Shown: positions 19,441 through 27,199 of the stretch, piece after piece
How positions within the stretch are numbered: the stretch's first letter is position 1
Layout: every line of letters begins with the position of its first letter
NCBI GenBank assembly: GCA_963795825.1
Contig: CAWCIW010000002.1
Location: forward strand, 342,404-406,403
DNA length: 64,000 nucleotides
Reading direction: 5' to 3'
Source of the DNA: BOG-908 sp963795825
GTDB lineage: Bacteria; Pseudomonadota; Alphaproteobacteria; Acetobacterales; Acetobacteraceae
Notes under the pieces: model-generated
Told to the model about the DNA's origin: nothing
Seen by the model: only the letters and a program-made list of their open reading frames with translations
The model's database searches: none
Program-made: the position numbers and the translations under genes

Positions 19441-19602
19441 GGCAAGCAAGCAGTCCTTTTTTGAAAAAAAGGACCAAAAAACTTTTGCTCTGACGGTTGC
19501 ATCGCGGCCCGCGTCTGTTCTGGAAAATGGTGTGTTGGCACAGCCGTCGGAGCAAAAGTTTTTTGCTTCTTTTTTTCAAAAAAGAAGGCCTTCCTTACTT
19601 GC
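19441..19602. repeat. Hairpin repeat copy 11 (composite)
   Basis: Composite copy with a left AGTCCTTTTTTG arm and a right CTTCTTTTTTT/AAAAAAGAAGG arm around a short core. It splits the codirectional crtE and crtF genes, the only repeat inside the crt-bch-puf rightward run. Its terminal CTTACTTGCC ends one or two bases before the crtF start. Confidence 0.9.
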
Positions 19603-19603
19603 C

Positions 19604-20674
19604 TTGCGCGACCGCCTGGTCTCGCAACCAGCCTTCAGAAGCTGGGCCGCGAAATTCCCGCTGACGCGCCACATCGCGCGGCGACGCACGTCCGAACTGT
19701 TCGATCTCTGCGCCGGCTTCGTCTATTCGCAAATACTCTCCGCCAGCCTGGACCTGGATCTCTTCGAGATACTCGCGGCTGGGCCGATGGGTTTGCCGAG
19801 TCTGGCGGCCCGGATGGAATTGCCCGAGTCGGCGGCGCGACGGCTGCTCGATGCGTGCGTCGCGCTGCGTCTGGTCAGCAAGCGCGGCGATACGCTGTAT
19901 GGGCTGGGCGCGCTCGGTGCGGCGCTTGTGGACAATCCCGGCCTGGTCGCGATGATCTCGCATCACCGGCTGTTATATGCGGATCTGACGGACCCGGTCG
20001 CACTTCTGCGCGACGGGCGTGGCGCCCGGCTCTCGCAATATTGGGCGTATCGGCCTGACGCTTTGCCCGACGAGGTATCCGGCTATTCGGCGCTAATGGC
20101 GGCCACGCAGCCGATGGTGGCTGACGAGATATTGGATGCGTACCCGATCGGCCGGCATCGCTGCCTGATGGATGTGGGCGGCGGCGATGGGGCTTTTCTG
20201 GCCGCGGCGGGGTTGCGCGCGCTCGATCTGCGTTTGGTGCTGTTCGATTTGCCGGCGGTGGCGTCGCGGGCTTCCAAACGGTTCGAGTCGCTTGGGCTTT
20301 CGGAACGCTCGTCGGTTGTGCCGGGAAGTTTTCTGTCCGACGCGCTACCGCAGGGCGCCGATGTGATCAGCCTAGTGCGGGTCATACATGATCACGACGA
20401 TGCCGCGGTCTGCACCTTGCTGCGCGCTGTACGTGCGGCATTGCCCGCAACTGGCGTGCTCATCCTGGGCGAGCCGATGGCCGGAACGCGTAATGCGGCG
20501 CGCATGGGCGATGCGTATTTCGGCTTTTACCTGCTGGCGATGGGCAGCGGGCGACCGCGCGATTCGGCCGAGCTGACCCGCCTGTTGCTGGCCTGCGGCT
20601 TCGGTCGGGTGCGCCGCCTGGCGACAAACACGCCGCTTCTGGCGAGTGTGCTGGTGGCCGAGTGTAAATCGTGA
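19604..20674 (+). CDS. crtF: Demethylspheroidene O-methyltransferase CrtF
   Basis: SAM-dependent O-methyltransferase that methylates the tertiary hydroxyl of 1-hydroxy carotenoids. It has the family N-terminus (RDRLV, WAAKFPLTRHIARRR, LFDLCAGFVYSQ), a winged-helix dimerisation domain, the SAM motif DVGGGDGAFL, and the catalytic region VIHDHDDAAVCTLLRAVR. I choose TTG 19604 as the start. Homology begins there and there is no in-frame ATG or GTG closer than the repeat-encoded sequence upstream. That gives 356 residues. The last codons of crtF contain the first of two PpsR-like dyads controlling bchC. Confidence 0.88.
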   Translation: MRDRLVSQPAFRSWAAKFPLTRHIARRRTSELFDLCAGFVYSQILSASLDLDLFEILAAGPMGLPSLAARMELPESAARRLLDACVALRLVSKRGDTLYGLGALGAALVDNPGLVAMISHHRLLYADLTDPVALLRDGRGARLSQYWAYRPDALPDEVSGYSALMAATQPMVADEILDAYPIGRHRCLMDVGGGDGAFLAAAGLRALDLRLVLFDLPAVASRASKRFESLGLSERSSVVPGSFLSDALPQGADVISLVRVIHDHDDAAVCTLLRAVRAALPATGVLILGEPMAGTRNAARMGDAYFGFYLLAMGSGRPRDSAELTRLLLACGFGRVRRLATNTPLLASVLVAECKS

Positions 20675-20706
20675 TTGACAACTTCGACCGTCAGGCTAGG
20701 CTTACA
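20663..20706. promoter_or_regulatory. Paired PpsR/CrtJ-like operators upstream of bchC
   Basis: A perfect TGT-N12-ACA dyad, TGTAAATCGTGATTGACA (20663-20680), overlaps the end of crtF and contains a TTGACA -35 hexamer. A second dyad with one mismatch, CGTCAGGCTAGGCTTACA (20689-20706), starts 26 bp later and would cover the -10 region. This arrangement is the one known for PpsR/CrtJ repression of bchC promoters under oxygen. Confidence 0.72.
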
Positions 20707-20744
20707 CTTATTGAGTTCACCGCGCCGCCGAGAGAGAGGGCCTG

Positions 20745-21683
20745 ATGCAGACAAACGCAATCGTTCTGACCGCCCCCGCGAGCCTGGGCCTGCGCACCAT
20801 CGCGTTGACGCCACCCGGGCCTGAAGACGTGGTGGTGGACGTGGCCTGGAGCGGCATCAGCGCCGGCACCGAGCGGCTGCTTTACACCGGCCGCATGCCG
20901 CCTTTCCCCGGCATGGGATACCCGCTGGTGCCAGGCTACGAGACGGTCGGGCGCGTGAGCGCTGCCGGTCCGAACGCCGGCGTGGCGGCCGGGACCCTGG
21001 TGTTTGTGCCCGGTGCGAATTGCTACGGCGATGTGCGCGGGCTGTTTGGCGGTGCCGCGTCGCGTCTTGTGACGGGCGGCGCGCGGGTTGTGCCTTTGCC
21101 GGAGGGTTTGGGCGAGACTGCAACGTTGCTGGCGCTGGCGGCGACCGCACAGCACGCTTTGGCGCTGCCTGGTGCGGGGTTGCCCGACCTGATCGTCGGG
21201 CACGGCATGCTGGGGCGCCTGCTGGCGCGGCTGGCCGTGGCTGCCGGTGGTGCGCCGGTCGTGTGGGAACGCGAGCCTGGCCGCAGAGATTGCGCCGGGG
21301 CCTATGAAGTCGTCGATCCTGCTTTGGATGCGCGGCGCGATTATAAGTTGGTTATCGACGCAAGTGGCGATGCCGGTGTGCTCGACACGCTTGTCGCCCA
21401 TCTGGCGCCTGGTGGCACGGTGGTGCTTGCCGGTTTCTACAGCGATCGCCTGAGTTTTGCGTTCGCGCCGGCCTTCATGCGCGAGGCGCGCATACTCATA
21501 GCGGCGCAGTGGCAGCGCGCGGACATGGCGCATGTCGTCAGGCTCGCGGCCGATGGCGTGCTGAATCTCGAAGGGCTCATCACGCATCGCGCGCCTGCGC
21601 GATTTGCCGAGAGCGCCTACGCGGATGCATTCGGAAATGCCGATTGCCTGAAAATGATACTCGATTGGAGCGACGCCGCATGA
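20745..21683 (+). CDS. bchC: 3-hydroxyethyl bacteriochlorophyllide a dehydrogenase BchC
   Basis: A 312-residue zinc-type medium-chain dehydrogenase that oxidises the C3 hydroxyethyl group to acetyl in bacteriochlorophyll a synthesis. The family opening WSGISAGTERLLYTGRMPPF, then YPLVPGYETVGRV, is characteristic. A Rossmann region follows (VGHGMLGRLLARLA). Normal length, intact. It is the first gene after the paired PpsR-like sites and overlaps bchX by ATGA, so bchCXYZ probably starts a superoperon running into puf. Confidence 0.95.
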   Translation: MQTNAIVLTAPASLGLRTIALTPPGPEDVVVDVAWSGISAGTERLLYTGRMPPFPGMGYPLVPGYETVGRVSAAGPNAGVAAGTLVFVPGANCYGDVRGLFGGAASRLVTGGARVVPLPEGLGETATLLALAATAQHALALPGAGLPDLIVGHGMLGRLLARLAVAAGGAPVVWEREPGRRDCAGAYEVVDPALDARRDYKLVIDASGDAGVLDTLVAHLAPGGTVVLAGFYSDRLSFAFAPAFMREARILIAAQWQRADMAHVVRLAADGVLNLEGLITHRAPARFAESAYADAFGNADCLKMILDWSDAA

Positions 21684-22699
21684 ACGCACATGTTTCCCCG
21701 CAGGCGGCAAACTCGGCACAGGCGAGCATGGCGGACGCATTGCGCCACGAAGCTTCGATCGCGCCCGATCCGGTCTCGACGGCGCCCGCAAAGAAAGAAA
21801 CCCAGGTTATCGCCATCTATGGCAAGGGTGGCATCGGCAAGAGTTTTACCCTCGCCAATCTCAGCTACATGATGGCGCAGCAGGGCAAGCGCGTATTGCT
21901 GATCGGCTGCGATCCGAAGAGCGATACCACGTCGCTGCTGTTCGGCGGCCGCAGTTGCCCGACGATCATCGAGACATCCTCGAAGAAGAAGCTGGCCGGC
22001 GAGGCGGTGGCGATCGGCGATGTGTGCTTCAAGCGCGATGGCGTCTATGCGATGGAGCTTGGCGGCCCCGAGGTCGGCCGCGGTTGCGGCGGGCGCGGTA
22101 TCATTCACGGCTTCGAGTTGCTGGAGAAGCTCGGTTTCCATGAGTGGGGCTTCGATTACGTGCTGCTCGATTTCCTCGGCGACGTGGTATGCGGCGGTTT
22201 TGGCCTGCCGATCGCGCGCGACATGTGCCAGAAGGTCATTGTCGTAGCCTCGAACGATCTGCAATCGCTCTACGTGGCGAACAACGTGTGCTCGGCGGTC
22301 GATTATTTCCGCAGGCTGGGCGGCAATGTCGGCGTGGCCGGCATGGTCATCAACAAGGATGACGGGACAGGCGAGGCGCAGGCCTTTGCTTCCGCGGTTG
22401 GCATCCCCGTGCTGAGCGCTATTCCGGCTGACGACGATATTCGGCGGAAGAGTGCGAATTACGAGATCATCGGCACGCCGGGCGGCCGTTGGGCGCCGAT
22501 GTTCGAGATGCTGGCGCAGCAGGTAGCCGATGCGCCGCCGGTTCGCCCGAATCCGCTGACGCACGAAAATCTTCTTGGCCTGTTCAAAGGGGATGCTGTC
22601 GGCCGCAGCGTGGTGCTGGTGCCGGCCACCGAATCCGATATGTGCCCGGCGACGGTGAATACCAAGGCGTCGCTCGAAGTGATCTACGCGGGCGTATGA
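21680..22699 (+). CDS. bchX: Chlorophyllide a reductase iron protein BchX
   Basis: A 339-residue NifH-like ATPase that passes electrons to BchYZ for reduction of the chlorin B ring to bacteriochlorin. The P-loop GKGGIGKS lies at residues 48-55. The two [4Fe-4S] ligand cysteines sit in GRGCGGRG and DVVCGGFG. DPKSDTTSLLFGG is also clear. ATG 21680 overlaps the bchC stop, and a 40-residue N-terminal extension precedes the P-loop, as in other BchX proteins. The presence of BchXYZ with BchC fixes the pigment as bacteriochlorophyll a. Confidence 0.96.
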   Translation: MNAHVSPQAANSAQASMADALRHEASIAPDPVSTAPAKKETQVIAIYGKGGIGKSFTLANLSYMMAQQGKRVLLIGCDPKSDTTSLLFGGRSCPTIIETSSKKKLAGEAVAIGDVCFKRDGVYAMELGGPEVGRGCGGRGIIHGFELLEKLGFHEWGFDYVLLDFLGDVVCGGFGLPIARDMCQKVIVVASNDLQSLYVANNVCSAVDYFRRLGGNVGVAGMVINKDDGTGEAQAFASAVGIPVLSAIPADDDIRRKSANYEIIGTPGGRWAPMFEMLAQQVADAPPVRPNPLTHENLLGLFKGDAVGRSVVLVPATESDMCPATVNTKASLEVIYAGV

Positions 22700-24198
22700 G
22701 CATGGACGGGGGATCCGCACCGGTGAGCGAGGGCGGCTGCCATGGCGGGCGAGAGCGCCTGCTTGCGGCTGCCACGGCCGCTGGCAAATCCGAGGTGATG
22801 GCGCAGCTGGCGGCGGATTATCCGCAGGGCCCGCATGACCAGCCGCAATCGATGTGCCCGGCATTCGGCTCGCTTCGTGTCGGGCTGCGCATGCGCCGCG
22901 TGGCGACGATCCTGTCCGGCTCGGCCTGCTGCGTGTATGGGCTGACGTTCACGTCGCATTTCTACGGTGCGCGCCGCAGCGTGGGATACGTGCCGTTCAA
23001 CTCCGAGTCGCTGGTGCGCGGGCAGTTGTTCGAGGACATACGCGACGCGGTCTATGAGACGGCAAAGCCCGCGGATTACGACGCGGTGGTGGTGATCAAT
23101 CTGTGCGTGCCGACGGCGTCCGGCGTGCCGCTCGACCTGCTGCCGAAAGAGATAGACGGTGTCAGGATCATCGGCATAGACGTGCCCGGTTTCGGTGTGC
23201 CGACGCATGCGGAAGCAAAGGACGTGCTGACCGGCGCGATGCTGCGTTATGCCCGCCACGAGGCGGAAAGCGGGCCTGTCGCGCGGCCACGCGTTCTGCA
23301 CGACCAGCCGACGGTGGCGATGCTCGGCGAGTTCTTCCCGGCCGATCCGCCGACTGTCGGTGCCTTGCTGGCGCCGATGGGCATGGCGATGGCGCCGACG
23401 CTGCCGTGCCGCGAGTGGCGCGATCTGTACGCCGCGCTGGATTGCGCCGTGGTTTCGGCATCGCACCCGTTCTACACGGCATCGGTGCGCGAGATGCGGG
23501 CGGCGGGGCGCCCGATCGTGGGATCGGCGCCTGTCGGCCTCGAGGGCACATCTGCCTGGCTGGAGAGCGTGGGCGCGGCTGGCGGTGCGTCGGCCGCACA
23601 GATCGACGCTGCGAAAGCCGCGTGCCTGCCTGCGATACGTGCGGCACTGGCGGCGAACCCGATACATGCGCGGATTACCCTGTCCGGCTATGAGGGATCC
23701 GAATTGCTGGTGGCGCGCCTGCTGATGGAAGCGGGTGCGGAAATACCGTATGTCGGCACGGCCTGCCCGCGTACGGAATGGAGCGACGCCGACCGCATCT
23801 GGCTCGAAGCGCGCGGCACACATGTGCAATTCCGTGCGTCGCTGGAGCAGGATGTTTGTGCGATGGAGGATGTGCGGCCGGATCTGGCGATAGGCACGAC
23901 GCCGCTGGTGCAAAAGGCCAAGCAGCTCGGCATACCGTCATTGTATTTCACCAACATGGTATCCGCCCGGCCGCTGTTCGGCGCGCCAGGGGCCGGCGCG
24001 CTGGCCGCTATCGTGGCTGCGCAGACGCGCGGCGCGCCGCGTTTTGCGCGCATGGTTTCGTTCTTCGAAGGTGTGGGCACGGGAGATGCGTCCGGTTATG
24101 GCTGGACTGGCAAGCCTGTGGAGCCGACAGGCGCGCGCGAGCGCACAAGGCGTGCACGGCTGGCCAAGGCGAAATCCCTCGAAGCGGTGGGGACCTGA
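22696..24198 (+). CDS. bchY: Chlorophyllide a reductase subunit BchY
   Basis: A 500-residue NifD-like subunit of the chlorophyllide reductase catalytic component. Cysteines in PQSMCPAFGSL, GSACCVYGLTF and VVINLCVPTASG are placed as the cluster ligands shared with BchZ. The protein is intact and normal in length. It overlaps bchX by ATGA and lies 5 bp upstream of bchZ, indicating tight coupling of the three subunits. Confidence 0.95.
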   Translation: MSMDGGSAPVSEGGCHGGRERLLAAATAAGKSEVMAQLAADYPQGPHDQPQSMCPAFGSLRVGLRMRRVATILSGSACCVYGLTFTSHFYGARRSVGYVPFNSESLVRGQLFEDIRDAVYETAKPADYDAVVVINLCVPTASGVPLDLLPKEIDGVRIIGIDVPGFGVPTHAEAKDVLTGAMLRYARHEAESGPVARPRVLHDQPTVAMLGEFFPADPPTVGALLAPMGMAMAPTLPCREWRDLYAALDCAVVSASHPFYTASVREMRAAGRPIVGSAPVGLEGTSAWLESVGAAGGASAAQIDAAKAACLPAIRAALAANPIHARITLSGYEGSELLVARLLMEAGAEIPYVGTACPRTEWSDADRIWLEARGTHVQFRASLEQDVCAMEDVRPDLAIGTTPLVQKAKQLGIPSLYFTNMVSARPLFGAPGAGALAAIVAAQTRGAPRFARMVSFFEGVGTGDASGYGWTGKPVEPTGARERTRRARLAKAKSLEAVGT

Positions 24199-24203
24199 CG
24201 CGC

Positions 24204-25649
24204 ATGCTCGTGCTCGACCATGATCGCGCTGGCGGCTACTGGGGTGCGGTGTATGCGTTCTGCGCGGTGCGCGGTCTGCGGGTGATCGTCGATGGGCCTG
24301 TCGGCTGCGAGAACCTGCCGGTGACGGCGGTGCTGCATTATACCGATGGGCTGCCGCCGCATGAGTTGCCCGTCATGGTCACGGGTTTGTCAGAGGACAA
24401 TCTATCGTCCGAGGGTACGGAAGGTGCGATGCGCCGCGCCGCGGCTGCGGGCGACCAGGATCTGCCTGCCGTTGTCGTGACGGGCAGCATCGCCGAGATG
24501 ATCGGTGGCGGTGTGACCCCGGAGGGCAGCAACCTGCTGCGTTTCATCCCGCGCACCATCGACGAGGACCAGTGGCAGGCGGCCGACCGCGCGATCTATT
24601 GGTTGTGGACCGAGTTCGGCGCCAAGAAAGCAAAGATCAAGCCGCGCCCTGCGCGTGCCGAAGGCGTGAAGCCGCGGGTGAACATCCTCGGGCCGATCTA
24701 CGGGACCTTCAACATGCCGTCCGATCTGGCGGAGATACGCCGGCTCGTCGAAGGCGTGGGCTGCGAGATCAACCTGGTGTTCCCGCTTGGCGCGCATGTC
24801 GAAGATATCGCGCGGCTTCCCGATGCCGATGTGAATATCTGCCTGTATCGCGAGTTCGGCCGCAAGCTTTGCGAGGCGCTCGACCGGCCGTATCTGCAGG
24901 CGCCGATCGGCATCTTCGCCACCACGAATTTCCTACGCGCGCTGGGCGAGCTCACCGGCATCGATCCGGAGCCGTTCATCGAAAGCGAGAAACACACGAC
25001 GATCAAGCCAATCTGGGATCTGTGGCGTAGCGTCACCCAGGATTTCTTCGCGACTGCGAGCTTCGCCATCGTGGCGACAGATACGTATGCGCGCGGAATG
25101 CGGCAGTTCCTCGAAGACGAGATGGGCATACCTTGCACGTTCGCGTTCTCGCGCACGGCCGGCACGAAGCCGGACAACGCGGCAGTCCGCAAGGCCCTGA
25201 AGGACACGCCGCCTCTGGTGCTCTACGGCTCCTTCAACGAGCGCATGTATGCGGCGGAACTGGGCGCGCGCTGCATGTTCATCCCTGCCTCGTTTCCGGG
25301 CGCCATCATACGCCGTGCCACGGGCACGCCGTTCATGGGATATGCAGGGGCCACCTGGATCATCCAGGAATACTGCAACGCGCTGTTCGATGCGCTGTTT
25401 CATATCCTGCCGCTGGCGACGGAGATGGATCGCGTCGATCCCACGCCGGCGCGCGACCAGGCGCAGACGCCCTGGGACAGCGATGCGCTCGCGGCGCTGG
25501 ATGCGGCGGTTGAGCGCGAGCCGTTCATCGTGCGAATCTCGGCTGCGCGCCGCCTGCGCGATCGCGTCGAGCAGGATGCGCGCGCGGCGCGCGAAGGTCG
25601 CATCTCGGCTGAGCGCGTATCGCGTTCGCTGGAGAACGTGCCGGCATGA
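24204..25649 (+). CDS. bchZ: Chlorophyllide a reductase subunit BchZ
   Basis: A 481-residue NifK-like subunit. It starts MLVLDHDRAGGYWGAVYAF and carries the conserved GPVGCENLPVTAVLHYTDGL segment with a cluster-ligand cysteine, and VTGSIAEMIGGGVTPEGSNL. The start at ATG 24204 matches the family N-terminus. The stop overlaps the start of a 50-codon ORF (ATGA) that leads into pufB. Confidence 0.95.
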   Translation: MLVLDHDRAGGYWGAVYAFCAVRGLRVIVDGPVGCENLPVTAVLHYTDGLPPHELPVMVTGLSEDNLSSEGTEGAMRRAAAAGDQDLPAVVVTGSIAEMIGGGVTPEGSNLLRFIPRTIDEDQWQAADRAIYWLWTEFGAKKAKIKPRPARAEGVKPRVNILGPIYGTFNMPSDLAEIRRLVEGVGCEINLVFPLGAHVEDIARLPDADVNICLYREFGRKLCEALDRPYLQAPIGIFATTNFLRALGELTGIDPEPFIESEKHTTIKPIWDLWRSVTQDFFATASFAIVATDTYARGMRQFLEDEMGIPCTFAFSRTAGTKPDNAAVRKALKDTPPLVLYGSFNERMYAAELGARCMFIPASFPGAIIRRATGTPFMGYAGATWIIQEYCNALFDALFHILPLATEMDRVDPTPARDQAQTPWDSDALAALDAAVEREPFIVRISAARRLRDRVEQDARAAREGRISAERVSRSLENVPA

Positions 25650-25798
25650 TCGCCGTCACACACGGATCGGAGCTGGCGCGGATCACCCGCCAGTCTCCCA
25701 AACAGCCGGCCGGTATCCCCGGACGGAGACCAGCCCTGCCGATGTTCGGCGACGGGTTCCTGGCCGCGCGGGATCAGCGCGGCACTGAACGGAGGTAA
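25646..25798 (+). CDS. Small 50-residue ORF between bchZ and pufB
   Basis: ATG 25646 overlaps the bchZ stop by ATGA. The frame is open for 50 codons, ending TAA five bases before pufB ATG, so the pufB Shine-Dalgarno (GGAGG) lies in its last codons. The peptide is basic and Pro/Arg rich with no membrane segment, so it is not a normal PufQ, which occupies this place in Rhodobacter. It could be a translated coupling peptide carrying ribosomes to pufB, or simply leader mRNA. No family recognised. Confidence 0.4.
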   Translation: MIAVTHGSELARITRQSPKQPAGIPGRRPALPMFGDGFLAARDQRGTERR

Positions 25799-25803
25799 AT
25801 GAC

Positions 25804-26037
25804 ATGTCGGACGTCACGAGACGGCCCGTCGCAGCTTCAGGGCTGACGGAGACCGAGGCCAAGGAGTTTCACACGATATTCCTGCAAAGCTTCATTGGCT
25901 TCGTGGTGGTGGCAATCGTCGCCCACATCCTCGTGTGGATGTGGCGTCCTTGGCTGCCGAGCGTGAACGGCTACCAGACATCGATGCTCGATGGCGCGCA
26001 CCACGTGGCGCACGCCGTGACCTCGATGTTCACCTAG
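25804..26037 (+). CDS. pufB: Light-harvesting 1 beta subunit PufB
   Basis: A 77-residue LH1 beta polypeptide. LTETEAKEFHTIF precedes a single membrane helix with the bacteriochlorophyll-ligand His41 (VVAIVAHILVWMWRPWLP). His23 near the membrane face is the usual second conserved His. GGAGG lies 8 bp upstream. Residues 52-77 form an extra C-terminal tail (NGYQTSMLDGAHHVAHAV) not found in the textbook ~50-residue mature proteins; it could be trimmed or lie in the periplasm. Confidence 0.94.
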   Translation: MSDVTRRPVAASGLTETEAKEFHTIFLQSFIGFVVVAIVAHILVWMWRPWLPSVNGYQTSMLDGAHHVAHAVTSMFT

Positions 26038-26049
26038 GGGGGACACAGA

Positions 26050-26235
26050 ATGTTTCGCGTCTGGCTGCTTTTCGACCCGCGCCGCGTGTTGGTCGCGCTG
26101 TCGATTTTCCTGTTCGTGCTGGCTTTGCTGATCCACTTCATCCTGCTCAGCACGGATCGTTTCAACTGGCTCGAGGGCCCGCATCACGGAATGGTTGCCC
26201 AGCAACTGGCGCCGTTGCCGTCGGGGACGAAGTAG
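26050..26235 (+). CDS. pufA: Light-harvesting 1 alpha subunit PufA
   Basis: A 61-residue LH1 alpha polypeptide. It has the amphipathic N-terminus MFRVWLLFDPRRVLVALSIF, then one membrane helix with ligand His29 (ALLIHFILLSTDRFNWLEGP). Length and motif are standard. It lies 12 bp after pufB and is followed by an mRNA hairpin before pufL. Confidence 0.95.
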   Translation: MFRVWLLFDPRRVLVALSIFLFVLALLIHFILLSTDRFNWLEGPHHGMVAQQLAPLPSGTK

Positions 26236-26240
26236 CTCAA

Positions 26241-26274
26241 TGGCGGCGGACGGAACGCTATCCGTTCGCCGCCA
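26241..26274 (+). promoter_or_regulatory. Intercistronic pufA-pufL mRNA hairpin
   Basis: A 13-bp stem (TGGCGGCGGACGG with CCGTTCGCCGCCA, one G-U pair) closes an 8-nt loop directly after the pufA stop. No T tract follows, so it is not a terminator. In Rhodobacter a hairpin here protects the pufBA segment from 3' decay and sets the excess of LH1 over reaction centre; the same role is inferred here. Confidence 0.7.
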
Positions 26275-26313
26275 CAGTAGCATTTGCGTGCGTTTGAAGA
26301 GGAGCGTCTGGCT

Positions 26314-27138
26314 ATGGCGATGCTGAGTTTCGAGGGAAAATATCGTGTGCGTGGCGGCACGTTGCTGGGCGGGGACCTCTTCGACTTCTGGTTCGGGCCG
26401 TTCTATGTGGGCTTCTTCGGTGTCACCGCCGTGTTCTTTTCCCTGCTCGGCACAGCACTGATCCTGTACGGCGCGTCGCTGGGCCACACCTGGAACGTCT
26501 GGCGCATAAACATCGCGCCGCCCGATATCGATTACGGCCTGGGATTTGCGCCGATCAAGGAAGGCGGGCTGTGGCAGGCGATCACCATCTGCGCGATCGG
26601 GGCATTCTGTTCCTGGGCGCTGCGACAGGTGGAAATCTCGCGCAAGCTCGGCATGGGCTATCACGTGCCGTTCGCGTTCAGCGTGGCGATCTTCGCCTAC
26701 GTGGCGCTCGAAGTGATACGTCCGGTGCTGATGGGGTCGTGGGGTTATGCCTTCCCTTACGGCATTCTCTCGCATCTCGACTGGGTGTCCAACACCGGCT
26801 ACCAATATCTTCACTTCCATTATAATCCGGCGCACATGCTGGCGGTGTCGTTCTTCTTCACCACCACGCTCGCATTGTCGCTGCACGGTTCGCTGGTGCT
26901 GTCAGCGGCAAATCCGCCGAAGGGCGAGATGGTCAAGACGGCGGAGCACGAGAACACGTTCTTCCGCGACATCATCGGCTACTCCATCGGCACGCTCGGC
27001 ATTCACCGGATCGGTCTGTTCCTGGCGCTGTCGGCAGGTTTCTGGAGCGCGATCTGCATCATCATCAGCGGTCCGTTCTGGACCGGCGGGTGGCCCGCCT
27101 GGTGGGGCTGGTGGCTGAACTTGCCGATCTGGAGCTGA
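26314..27138 (+). CDS. pufL: Photosynthetic reaction centre L subunit
   Basis: A 274-residue type II reaction centre subunit with five membrane helices. The start is ATG 26314, giving the standard MAMLSFEGKYRVRGGTLLGG opening; GAAGAGGA lies upstream. Ligand histidines are at 154 (ILSHLDW) and 174 (NPAHML) for bacteriochlorophyll, and at 191 (SLHGS) and 231 (GIHRIG) for the non-haem iron, each offset by one from Rhodobacter numbering. Intact. Confidence 0.97.
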   Translation: MAMLSFEGKYRVRGGTLLGGDLFDFWFGPFYVGFFGVTAVFFSLLGTALILYGASLGHTWNVWRINIAPPDIDYGLGFAPIKEGGLWQAITICAIGAFCSWALRQVEISRKLGMGYHVPFAFSVAIFAYVALEVIRPVLMGSWGYAFPYGILSHLDWVSNTGYQYLHFHYNPAHMLAVSFFFTTTLALSLHGSLVLSAANPPKGEMVKTAEHENTFFRDIIGYSIGTLGIHRIGLFLALSAGFWSAICIIISGPFWTGGWPAWWGWWLNLPIWS

Positions 27139-27199
27139 GCGCGCCACGGCGGCACACGGACAACAATAAAGCTATCTTCCCAACAAGAGGGAACGCGAC

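Noticed and set aside
25646..25803. pufQ upstream of pufB
   Set aside because: The only ORF there has no membrane helix and no PufQ-like sequence.
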